DNA of 17,717 nt from an uncultured Lentisphaeria bacterium (GTDB taxonomy: Bacteria > Verrucomicrobiota > Lentisphaeria > JABSQK01 > CAJWLW01), in assembly GCA_913042885.1 (NCBI GenBank), contig CAJWLW010000071.1:1-17717 (forward strand). Direction: 5' to 3'. Shown here piece by piece: positions 7,792 through 14,870 of the stretch (its first letter is position 1; each line of letters starts with the position of its first letter). Under the pieces are notes generated by a model. That model was not told the DNA's origin. It saw only the letters and a program-made list of their open reading frames with translations, and ran no database searches. Made by a program: the position numbers and the translations under genes.

Positions 7792-8565
7792 CTATTTTGG
7801 GCCTAATCGCATGCCGCCGTCCAGACGGATCACCTCACCATTGAGCATGCTGTTTTCGACGATCGTCTGGGCCAGGTGCGCGAACTCGTCGGGAATACCC
7901 GGACGGGTAGGGAATGGCGTCTGTGCAATCAGCGATTCGCGAATGTTCTCCGGCGTCGCGATGCCCCTTGGCGTATCGAAGAATCCCGGTGATATCGTCA
8001 TCACGCGGACGCCGAGCACGGCGAGATCACGAGCCAGCGGCAGCGTCATACCCGTCACGCCGGCCTTGGCAGCGGCATAGGCCGCCTGACCGATCTGTCC
8101 ATCTTGCGCCGCTACTGACGCGGTATTGATCACTACCCCGCGTTCGCCGTCGCCGTCCGCGTCGTTGCCGCTCATCGCATGGGCCGCGAGGCGCGTGGTG
8201 TTGAAGGTACCGATCAAGTAGCTGTGGATGTACTCCGCGAATTCCGGCAGCGGATACGGCCCGTCACGGCCCACCGTCCGGCGCGGCGGACCGGCGGCGC
8301 TACCGCCGCAGTTGACCAGAATATGGACACCGCCAAAGGCGGCGACAGTCGCGTCCACCGCCGCCGACACCGCCGCCTCGTCCGCGACGTCGGCGTGAGT
8401 AAAGCGTACCCGATTTCCCAACTCCTCCATGAGTGCAGCGCCGCCTTCGTCGTTCACGTCCAGGATCATCGCGTTGGCGCCCTTGCCGACAAATCGGCGC
8501 AGCGTCGCCTCACCGAGCCCGGATGCGGCGCCGGTGATAATGGCAGTATGATTTTGAAGGTGCAT
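7792..8565 (-). CDS. SDR-family 3-hydroxyacyl-CoA dehydrogenase, HSD10-like
   Basis: A 257-residue short-chain dehydrogenase that closely follows the pattern of type II 3-hydroxyacyl-CoA dehydrogenase (HSD10): TGAASGLG (11-18), [17 protein letters not shown] (147-163), [10 protein letters not shown] (171-180), [13 protein letters not shown] (187-199) and [13 protein letters not shown] (241-253). Catalytic Ser150, Tyr163 and Lys167 are present. The Asn of the usual tetrad (VNL in HSD10) appears replaced by Tyr116 in HSYLIGT. The reaction would be NAD-linked oxidation of a 3-hydroxyacyl-CoA or hydroxysteroid-like substrate, fitting the adjacent ligase and thiolase-like genes. I start at the ATG at 8565, just before the first beta strand. 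An ATG at 8643 adds 26 unconserved residues and overlaps the upstream alcohol dehydrogenase gene. Strongly GC-rich, in sharp contrast with that upstream gene. Family assignment is firm; natural substrate unknown. Confidence 0.9.
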   Translation of the reverse strand: MHLQNHTAIITGAASGLGEATLRRFVGKGANAMILDVNDEGGAALMEELGNRVRFTHADVADEAAVSAAVDATVAAFGGVHILVNCGGSAAGPPRRTVGRDGPYPLPEFAEYIHSYLIGTFNTTRLAAHAMSGNDADGDGERGVVINTASVAAQDGQIGQAAYAAAKAGVTGMTLPLARDLAVLGVRVMTISPGFFDTPRGIATPENIRESLIAQTPFPTRPGIPDEFAHLAQTIVENSMLNGEVIRLDGGMRLGPK

Positions 8566-8599
8566 GCCTGCGTCGCTGATTTCGGGGTTAGCTGCAGAT

Positions 8600-9547
8600 T
8601 CAAAGATTGCCGTCATTAATCGCATGAAGACATTTGACGACATCTTTTTTCGAAATTGGAATCGGGTTGGGATTAAGATGTCCGCTGTCGGTCATTACAA
8701 CGTCAGCTGCTTCATCAACGGGTGCTTTCAGTTGAAGTTTGTCAAAACCAAGTTTTTCAATAACTTGTTTGAATTTTTCATAGAAAATCGATTGGTTATG
8801 TTTATGGGCCACAGTCGTACATGACGACAACGAATAGCCATGCGGAACACCTTCATTAGAAAACACATAGGATAATGCATGTCCCAGTGTGGTCGAACAA
8901 TTTCCCATGCCCATACCCGAAAGCATCGAACCATACGGATAATTCTCCGGTTTATCATTCATGATCGCATCATATAAAACATCAAACGCCTGTTTACATA
9001 ACGTTCGTGTAAGATCATTCCCTAATTTACTGTCATGTGCTTCTGTTGCTTGCGCACAAGCGTCGCATACAGAGTTCTTGACTATTTGTTCTGGAGTACC
9101 CTCGAGAAAATATGAATCGACGATCGCGCGATCTGCAAGGAATCTTTCGTCAGGACCAAGAAGTTTTTTCTTGCCATCAAACTTCAGCACACAATACGTT
9201 GTCATCTCAGCGCCAGTACCAAAAGTGGTAGGAATCAAGATTTTTTCCAGGCCAAATTCAGAGGCTGCATATTTCGCGACATCCATAGAACTTCCGCCGC
9301 CAAGACCAATTAATGCGGATGGATTTTTCACCTTGCACTCAGCGATTACAGCATTCACATCATCAATAGAAGGTTCGGGTGTAACTCTATCGAACAGCAT
9401 ATAATCCTGGATCCCCATCCGATCCAACCATTCCCCGGATAACTCTGGTGGCGCCGTCGTTACCACTAAAGCATTCCTGGGATAGTCAGCCTCAGAAAGT
9501 GCGTTTTCACCAAATTGAATCACGCTTGGTATTCTTACGGTGTGCAT
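8600..9547 (-). CDS. Short iron-type alcohol dehydrogenase, AT-rich
   Basis: A 315-residue member of the iron-containing alcohol dehydrogenase/dehydroquinate-synthase-like fold, shorter than the usual 380-400. Cofactor motifs are GGGSSMD (83-89) and TTFGTGAE (107-114). The metal site keeps Asp162, His223 (LGHALSY) and His236 (PHG), but the usual first His (DxxxH) is Gln166 in CDACAQATE. A Gln there and the HALSY segment remind me of phosphonoacetaldehyde/hydroxyethylphosphonate dehydrogenase-like members, a weak suggestion only. It would reduce an aldehyde or oxidise an alcohol with NAD(P). The start at 9547 lies inside the end of the PhyH gene (13-base overlap), with AGGAG 14 bases upstream, rather far. 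Composition and codon use are far more AT-rich than both neighbours (for example, 8941-9000 is about one-third GC), suggesting recent acquisition. Confidence 0.87.
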   Translation of the reverse strand: MHTVRIPSVIQFGENALSEADYPRNALVVTTAPPELSGEWLDRMGIQDYMLFDRVTPEPSIDDVNAVIAECKVKNPSALIGLGGGSSMDVAKYAASEFGLEKILIPTTFGTGAEMTTYCVLKFDGKKKLLGPDERFLADRAIVDSYFLEGTPEQIVKNSVCDACAQATEAHDSKLGNDLTRTLCKQAFDVLYDAIMNDKPENYPYGSMLSGMGMGNCSTTLGHALSYVFSNEGVPHGYSLSSCTTVAHKHNQSIFYEKFKQVIEKLGFDKLQLKAPVDEAADVVMTDSGHLNPNPIPISKKDVVKCLHAINDGNL

Positions 9548-10626
9548 AGTTTATGATGATACTCCTGAGATTTGTTCACGAACGCGCGGCTCAGCGACTC
9601 GCCGAAGCGAAGGCGAGTTTGGCCGCCGCCGATTGTTTGCGTGGTGTCTTTATTCGCGCCTGTGCCCGGATTGGCGTATCGGGCATGGGCACGAAGTGTT
9701 CTCGTCTTCTTCGTCGATTTCTTTTTATCGCCAACAGGGGTTTGATACAGATCCTCAGCCCCCTCTGCCGTTGCCATAATGGCCAGCCAATCCGCCAGCG
9801 TCTTCGACACCCGCTCCGGGTGCTGTCTGCTGCGGACGGTAAAACCGGGCACATCATCGCGCCCCGTGGGCATGGCCAGGTCACTGTAGCGCAGGTCCAG
9901 GCTCCAGCGGATGTGGTCTGACAGATTCGGGATCGACCGGTGGATCGTCTTGTGCTGAATCAGCAAGACGCTCCCCTTCTTCACAGGGCACATCACCTGC
10001 TCGCCTGCAGGGAGATCCGCGTCCTCGATCCCCAGGAAATTGCGCGCCGGTCCCAGCTCGCGAACATGCCTGATGAGCGGCGCCCGGTGGCTGCCTGCGA
10101 TCACCTCCATGCACCCGTTCTCCGCCGTGGCGTCCACCAGCGGGATCCAGAAATTTATCATAAAAGTCTCCTCGGCATCCGGCTCCAGATAGCCCAAGTC
10201 CTGGTGCCAGGGCACCACGGACGCGTCCTGGTTGGGCAACTTCGGCCGGATGTTGAACTGGGGATGCGCCAGAACCTCGCCGCCGATCATCGACTCCACG
10301 ATGTCCAGGATCTCCGGATGCGTGGCCACCCGAAAGATCCCCTCCGTCTTCAGCTTTCCGGTCAACCCCTGAAAAATCGGGTCTCCCAACGCCGTCCCGG
10401 GGTCTCCCAACGCCGCCGCCGCGCGGGCAAGCCGGCGCTCGAAGGGCTCGTCCTCAAACAAATCCGCCAGCAAGCCTTCGGCATGGGCTTCGTGAACGTT
10501 CCGGTCGACCGTCGCATTCAGCTCATCGATCAGAGTTTGGAAATCGGCCGGCGGGATCACGTCTTCCACCAACAGGTAGCCCTGTTCCTTATAAGACACA
10601 ATTTGATCGGCACTCAAACCAGCCAT
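9535..10626 (-). CDS. Phytanoyl-CoA dioxygenase (PhyH) family oxygenase
   Basis: A 363-residue Fe(II)/2-oxoglutarate-dependent oxygenase of the PhyH family. The metal-binding H-x-D is His141-x-Asp143 in PWHQDLGY, with distal His229 in HRSIPNLSDH and the 2-oxoglutarate-binding Arg240. Family members hydroxylate small acids, phosphonates, ectoine or secondary metabolites; the substrate is not readable here. The start at 10626 is set by GGGAGGGG directly upstream; an in-frame codon at 10662 would overlap the preceding gene. The conserved fold ends near residue 290. The last 65 or so residues form a Lys/Arg/Gly-rich tail beginning KKKSTKKTR (301-309), which is not typical for the family and extends 13 bases into the alcohol dehydrogenase gene. 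The tail may come from recombination at that junction. It follows the Gfo/Idh gene by 32 bases and probably shares its transcript. Confidence 0.9.
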   Translation of the reverse strand: MAGLSADQIVSYKEQGYLLVEDVIPPADFQTLIDELNATVDRNVHEAHAEGLLADLFEDEPFERRLARAAAALGDPGTALGDPIFQGLTGKLKTEGIFRVATHPEILDIVESMIGGEVLAHPQFNIRPKLPNQDASVVPWHQDLGYLEPDAEETFMINFWIPLVDATAENGCMEVIAGSHRAPLIRHVRELGPARNFLGIEDADLPAGEQVMCPVKKGSVLLIQHKTIHRSIPNLSDHIRWSLDLRYSDLAMPTGRDDVPGFTVRSRQHPERVSKTLADWLAIMATAEGAEDLYQTPVGDKKKSTKKTRTLRAHARYANPGTGANKDTTQTIGGGQTRLRFGESLSRAFVNKSQEYHHKLCTP

Positions 10627-10628
10627 AA

Positions 10629-10636
10629 CCCCTCCC
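10629..10636 (-). promoter_or_regulatory. Ribosome binding site of the PhyH gene
   Basis: GGGAGGGG on the minus strand just upstream of the ATG at 10626. It favours this ATG over the in-frame upstream codon at 10662. Confidence 0.65.
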
Positions 10637-10658
10637 TGACAGTCTACAGGCGGATCGT

Positions 10659-11672
10659 TCAAATCTGCGATTGGTAAATTGCATCCACCAGTTCCATCGT
10701 CTTCAGCGCATCCTCGAAATTCGTCTCTGGCTGTTTACCCGTCTGGACACACTTGATAAAATGGGCATTGGTATCGTAAGGGCCATATGCCCGAAACGTC
10801 TCCTGGCTTTTACAAAGCTTGAAAGGATCGAGCACCTCGAGGGGTTCGACCCGGTCGTCGGCGAAGACCTGCCCGCCTTCCTCCGGATCGCCAAAACAGG
10901 AAATCCCGGAGCTGTGGATCTCCACCGTGAAAACCCGGCGCCCGGTCATCCAGTTCGTCAGCAGCACCCCGGTGGCGCCCGAAGAGAACTTCACCAGCGC
11001 CAGGTGCACGTTGCATTGATCCGCGTCCACCCGCCGGACGTCGCTGGCCACGCTTTCCACCTCGCCGCCACAGAGATAACGGAGTGTATCTACTGCGTGG
11101 ACCGCATCCCCCGACAGGATATCCATCACCCCCCGGCAGTAGGTCGCCTGCCCCACCGAGTTTTTGTAAAACGTCGCCACGGCCGAATGTACGGGGCCCC
11201 GTTTCTCACACAATGCCTTGCCCCGGCGGACCACGGGTGCGAACCGCCGCTGAAAGGTTACCCCCGTAAGCGCCTTGTGATTGCGCGCCAGGATCGCCAG
11301 TTGTCGCGTCTGTTCGGAGGTGAGCGCCGGCGGTTTCTCCACGACCAGGTTGCGGCCCATCTCGAGTACGGTTGCCGCCACGTCATACACGTGTTGCGTA
11401 GGCATAATCGCATAGACCACGTCCGGCTTCTCGGTTTCGATCATCTCCACGTAATCGGTGTACCGGCCCCGGATTCCGTATTGTTCCGTCACCGCCTGGA
11501 GCCGTTCCGCATCCAGATCGGCCGCGGCCACGATATCCGCATCCGGGTTGGCGGCCAGGGACGGGTAGTGAACCATCCGGGCCCTGCTCCCGGCGCCGAT
11601 GAAAGCCACGCGCACCTTTTTCCGGGAACGCCGGGACCGCTTCGCCTTTTTCGCCTGCTCGCTTTTTGCCAT
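10659..11672 (-). CDS. Gfo/Idh/MocA-family oxidoreductase (classical EKP type)
   Basis: A 337-residue NAD(P)-dependent sugar or inositol dehydrogenase-like protein. The Rossmann motif is AFIGAGSRA (23-31), followed by the catalytic VEKP (Lys113) and DAVHAVDTLRY (189-199) with His192 and Asp195, the usual active-site arrangement. Substrate unknown; relatives oxidise hydroxyls of sugars, inositols or their derivatives. The ATG at 11672 lies two bases after the isomerase stop and is preceded by AAGGGGA, so the two genes are co-translated. This pairing of isomerase and dehydrogenase is common in sugar catabolic operons. The first 19 residues are strongly basic (KKAKRSRRSRKK) and precede the first beta strand, an unusual extension for a cytoplasmic dehydrogenase. 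No signal peptide is present. Unlike the other family member at 6604-7770, this one retains the EKP lysine. Confidence 0.92.
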   Translation of the reverse strand: MAKSEQAKKAKRSRRSRKKVRVAFIGAGSRARMVHYPSLAANPDADIVAAADLDAERLQAVTEQYGIRGRYTDYVEMIETEKPDVVYAIMPTQHVYDVAATVLEMGRNLVVEKPPALTSEQTRQLAILARNHKALTGVTFQRRFAPVVRRGKALCEKRGPVHSAVATFYKNSVGQATYCRGVMDILSGDAVHAVDTLRYLCGGEVESVASDVRRVDADQCNVHLALVKFSSGATGVLLTNWMTGRRVFTVEIHSSGISCFGDPEEGGQVFADDRVEPLEVLDPFKLCKSQETFRAYGPYDTNAHFIKCVQTGKQPETNFEDALKTMELVDAIYQSQI

Positions 11673-11674
11673 CC

Positions 11675-12511
11675 CTATTCCCCTTCGTGTTCCGCCCGCA
11701 TCGCATTGAAAAACCGCACGTCGATCCGCGCCAGGTCGATCACCGTCTCCACCGTCTCCCCACTGTATTCGCTGTGGAAACTCACCGGCCCTTCAAAGTC
11801 CAGCCGGTCGAGCGTTTTCACCAGGGCCGGCCAGTCACCGAAGCCCTGTCCCAATCGCATCATCCCCAGCGTGGGGGGGCCCTGCTCGGTCCGTCCCATC
11901 GGCCGCTGCCGGATCACGTCTTTGAACGCCAGCACGGACAGGTAATCCCGCACGATATCCAGCGCCATATCGATCGGTTCCCCGCAGACCGACAGGTGAC
12001 CCGGGTCGGCAAATACCCCGATGTGCTGCGGGTCGAACCCCTTCACTAGATTCATCGCCGCGCACGAATTCAGCCCCATCGACTTGCCGGAATGATTGTG
12101 CACGACCGTCTTCACGCCGTGTTTCTCGGAAAGCTTCTGAAAGCCCTCCATCAACCCCCGGATCTCGTCCAGCTGGTCCCAGTAGTGCACCTCCGGGCGC
12201 CAGTGCCAGTACCCGAGTTTGATATGACCTACCCCCGCTTCGCCGCAGGCGCCGAAGTAGCGGTCCGCATAATCGATGTCCGGCCGGTTAAAGTCGCCCG
12301 GCGCCGTTACCAGGGGGATGCACAGCCCCGCCGCTTCAAACTGCTTGGCCACTGCGGGCAGTTCCTGGTCGATATTCTCAGGATTTACCGGATACCCCGG
12401 GCGCACGCACAGGTCGGCCCCATGCACCCCTGCGGAATGCAGCGAAGCGATAATTTCGGGGACATCCAGGCCTTCCAGGTGCTTGGTGAACATGATATAG
12501 GTTAATTGCAT
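11675..12511 (-). CDS. Sugar phosphate isomerase/epimerase-like TIM-barrel protein
   Basis: A 278-residue protein of the xylose-isomerase-like/AP endonuclease 2 family, a divalent-metal TIM barrel that isomerises or epimerises sugars, inositols or keto-sugars. Likely metal and active-site positions are VVHNH (136-140), FADPGH (167-172), FKD (196-198) and HSEY with Glu248; LGQGFGDW (220-227) matches the typical late loop. Length is normal. The ATG at 12511 is preferred because MQLTYIMF starts the first barrel strand; an upstream frame to 12580 adds 23 residues unlike the family. GGGA lies six bases upstream as a weak ribosome site. It is the first gene after the 190-base gap with a candidate promoter, and is followed two bases later by the Gfo/Idh dehydrogenase, suggesting one catabolic unit. 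The substrate cannot be deduced. Confidence 0.9.
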   Translation of the reverse strand: MQLTYIMFTKHLEGLDVPEIIASLHSAGVHGADLCVRPGYPVNPENIDQELPAVAKQFEAAGLCIPLVTAPGDFNRPDIDYADRYFGACGEAGVGHIKLGYWHWRPEVHYWDQLDEIRGLMEGFQKLSEKHGVKTVVHNHSGKSMGLNSCAAMNLVKGFDPQHIGVFADPGHLSVCGEPIDMALDIVRDYLSVLAFKDVIRQRPMGRTEQGPPTLGMMRLGQGFGDWPALVKTLDRLDFEGPVSFHSEYSGETVETVIDLARIDVRFFNAMRAEHEGE

Positions 12512-12568
12512 TTGAATCCCAATTGAAAGGTTGAAGCATCCCTCCCCGGCCTTCTCTTCCCAGTTTTT

Positions 12569-12577
12569 AATATACCA
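12569..12577 (-). promoter_or_regulatory. Candidate extended -10 promoter for the isomerase operon
   Basis: On the minus strand the sequence reads TGGTATATT, a TGn-extended -10 (TATATT) about 60 bases before the isomerase ATG. No good -35 hexamer is visible at 17 bases, consistent with an extended -10 promoter. It is the only promoter-like element I find in the largest gap between genes. Confidence 0.3.
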
Positions 12578-12604
12578 CATTCAATCCAAAGATCGCGTTG
12601 GAAT

Positions 12605-12626
12605 ATCGGCAATGACGAATGCCGAT
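12605..12626. other. Small hairpin upstream of the isomerase gene
   Basis: ATCGGCA (12605-12611) pairs perfectly with TGCCGAT (12620-12626) across an eight-base loop. It lies between the sialidase end and the candidate promoter. It could be an operator-like dyad or part of a transcript end. No T-tract follows on the minus strand. Confidence 0.3.
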
Positions 12627-12677
12627 CGCGGCAATTGAATACCAGCAGACAGCGGGGCAGCGGGTTGGGGTGAGCCA

Positions 12678-12705
12678 GTAGGGCCGGAGCGGAATCCGGC
12701 CCTAC
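12678..12705. repeat. REP-like palindrome
   Basis: GTAGGGCCGGA (12678-12688) and TCCGGCCCTAC (12695-12705) form a perfect 11-base-pair stem around a six-base loop (GCGGAA). There is no T-tract, so it looks like a dispersed REP-type palindrome rather than an intrinsic terminator. It reaches into the sialidase frame: the stop TAG of that frame (12702-12704) is part of the palindrome arm. Only one copy is seen in this window. Confidence 0.55.
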
Positions 12706-13955
12706 GATACGATAGTCATGGCGTACTTGGATGTCCTCGGGTCGAAAACATTCCGAGTGTCGGAAAGGAAGTCTGCACTTGATATAGTGTCGTCGGCTGT
12801 CAGCTCCTTATTGTGCGGGCGCCAGCGCACCAGCGCTATGTCCTGTGGGATATGGTTCTGTGCACCCGGCGGCGGCGGCGAGCTGCGATAACCGGTTCCG
12901 AAAACGGTGATCAGCGAGCCGTCCGGCAGCAGTACCGTTGACGTGCGCTGCGGGCTTGCGTACCAGGCATCAGGTCCTTTTCGATTTCCCTTCCATACAG
13001 CCAGAATGTATTTATGATCCAGATCCCACGTCCGTCCGTGATCATAACTGACGACGGCCTCGATACCGAATTGCGGATAACCATCAGCCGTATCCACATA
13101 GCCTTGGCGAACCACATAGGTGAGCACAATGTCACCGTTGTCCAGCGTGACCATGCTCGTCTGATGACGACCCCAGGCATACAGCATGCTCAGTTCAGAC
13201 CATGTCTTCCCGTTGTCCCCGGATACGGAAGTGCCGATTCCGGCGAAATGGTCGATGCCCATGTGCTTCGGCAGGTACTGCTCGAGGCTCAGCCTGCAGG
13301 CCGCCACCATATCGCCGTTTGCGGCACGGTGCAGAACGATTTCACCGGTCCACCCCCATTCCGCAATCTCGCGGCATGCGCTCCACGTGCGGCCGCCATC
13401 ATCGCTCGATCGCAGAAGGCAGGCTTTCCCCGCGCCTTTACCGGTTGCCCACAATCGCAGGAGCTTGCCGCTCGTTGGCTCTCTGTCGACCAGAAACAGC
13501 GAGTCCTCCTCCAGTGCCGCTCCGTCTTCTATATCCTGCGCCGGTACAGCGTCTCCCTAGGTCTCGCCGAAATCGTTGCTGAACCAATACTTTAAATTCG
13601 GTCCCTGGCCATAGTTGTGAAGACGTTTGCCATGTGAACGGTCACTGCCCTTTTCGACTGCTATGTCCGCCATTTTTAAAACGGCTTTACCTTCGCCGAG
13701 ATAGGTCAGGTCAACGGCCCAGGCATTGCCGATATCCTTGAGCTCGCGCCATGTTGCGCCCCGGTCGTCGCTCATCGTAACCGCACCGATCTCCTGATCA
13801 TAGTGGTTGACCAGCAGCAACAGCCGATCCTTCTCAGGCATATAGATCAGGTACGGATACGTAATCACTTCCCGCAAGTGCTCAGTGATGATCTGGAACT
13901 GTGCGTTCGACTTTATGCGCGGTGCGTTGCCGTTCAACTGTTCAATCTCATGCAC
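12702..13955 (-). pseudogene. BNR/Asp-box sialidase family gene interrupted by one amber codon
   Basis: One continuous frame of 417 codons interrupted only by TAG at codon 133 (13557-13559). The upstream part encodes 132 residues; the downstream part continues in the same frame with GDAVPAQDIEDG and is open to 12702. Asp-boxes (SxDxGxTW) recur: SDDRGATW (62-69), SNDFGET plus the amber, SDDGGRTW (184-191), SGDNGKTW and SYDHGRTW. The amber sits exactly where the box demands Trp, so it is a single G-to-A change from TGG. The fold is a six-bladed beta-propeller of the exo-sialidase-like type; no signal peptide is seen. The GTG at 13955 has AGGGGA upstream and lies three bases after the phosphoesterase stop. 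The C-terminus ends inside a palindrome and may be truncated. Likely a recent pseudogene; readthrough or a sequencing error are alternatives. Confidence 0.82.
13557..13559 (-). other. In-frame TAG replacing the Asp-box Trp codon
   Basis: The codon sits between SNDFGET and GDAVP in an otherwise open frame. TAG ends at least six other genes in the window (for example at 51, 3901, 7792, 11675, 14870 and 15535), so general reassignment of TAG is unlikely. Confidence 0.85.
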
Positions 13956-13958
13956 CTT

Positions 13959-14870
13959 TCAACGTCCCCTGCCGAACGGTAATGTGTAACTTACCTGGTT
14001 CCCATGGCCTTCGATAACCAGTTTGTCCGAGATGATCACGTTCGCAAAGCTCCCGCCCCAATGTATTGCTGCCAACGTAATGTAATTGACGCCGCCGTAA
14101 ACCGTCCACCGGTTCTCATGTTTATGTCCGGAAAAACACCCCAGTACCATACCGTCAGCCGTGAGCATGTCTCTTACCTGCCAACCATTGTCCACGTAGG
14201 TGTTTTCCTTGCCCACCGGTGGAAAGGGAACATCCCCACCTTCGCCAGACCCCTCAGGCGGCGTGTGATGCAATTCTTCATGACAAAACACGATCTTGAT
14301 TTTGCCGGAATTGTCAGCCAGGTCCTTTGTCAGCCATGCCTTCTGTACACCATCAATGAAATAGCCCCCAACAACGCCGTCGTGGCCCGGCTCTGGTGTC
14401 GTCCCGTCTCTTTCATTGTTTCCATCCAGAACAATGAAATGGTATCCGTTCACGTCAAATGAATAATACCTGTGAGGCATCCCGGTTACATTCAGGAATT
14501 CATCCTTGGTAATATGCTCTCCGCTGTGAGCGTTGGCGTACAGATCCTGCACCCCGATCTGCTCATTGCCGCCGTTGATCCAGCCGACGTCATGATTGCC
14601 AATCATGATATATGCTGGACAGGATAATTCAGAAAAGAACGCCCAGTTACGAATGAGTCCTTGCAACTGGGGCTGATGAAGGTCGGGTGTTGTCTGACCA
14701 TTGGCGGTTTGACAGGTAAAGTCGCCCAGATCGATGACGAAGTCAGGCCGCCATTGAATCATTGCATCAAGGAATTCACGAAACAAACCGTCATGCCCCG
14801 CGCTTCGTTGCAGGTGACAGTCCGCACTTATGCCAAATCGAATACTCACGTTGCGTTGCCCTTTTGCCAC
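13959..14870 (-). CDS. Calcineurin-like metallophosphoesterase
   Basis: A 303-residue two-metal phosphoesterase. The five family motifs are in order: D-x-H at Asp17/His19 (SADCH), GD at 49-50 (LGDF), GNHD at 91-94, His197 in FCHEEL, and GHKH at 248-251. It would hydrolyse a phosphomonoester or diester, perhaps phosphorylated sugars or nucleotides; the substrate is not readable. No signal peptide or membrane segment is seen, so it is probably cytoplasmic. The start is a GTG at 14870 sharing its first base with the stop TAG of the preceding 58-residue gene, suggesting translational coupling. The sialidase frame begins three bases after its stop. Composition is closer to neutral GC than the acyl-CoA genes. 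The family assignment is firm. Confidence 0.92.
   Translation of the reverse strand: MAKGQRNVSIRFGISADCHLQRSAGHDGLFREFLDAMIQWRPDFVIDLGDFTCQTANGQTTPDLHQPQLQGLIRNWAFFSELSCPAYIMIGNHDVGWINGGNEQIGVQDLYANAHSGEHITKDEFLNVTGMPHRYYSFDVNGYHFIVLDGNNERDGTTPEPGHDGVVGGYFIDGVQKAWLTKDLADNSGKIKIVFCHEELHHTPPEGSGEGGDVPFPPVGKENTYVDNGWQVRDMLTADGMVLGCFSGHKHENRWTVYGGVNYITLAAIHWGGSFANVIISDKLVIEGHGNQVSYTLPFGRGR

Noticed and set aside
10671..11945. A 424-residue plus-strand frame across the Gfo/Idh and isomerase genes
   Set aside because: It spans two well-supported minus-strand genes, and its product is His/Arg/Pro-rich shadow sequence.
12702..13454. Reading the downstream sialidase piece as an independent gene starting at TTG 13454
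   Set aside because: The frame is continuous with the upstream piece apart from one TAG, and the residues between the TAG and 13454 fit the protein, so they are one interrupted gene.
12702..13955. Frameshift as the cause of the split sialidase
   Set aside because: Codon positions of both pieces are in the same frame (13559 and 13454 differ by 105, a multiple of three). Only a nonsense codon separates them.
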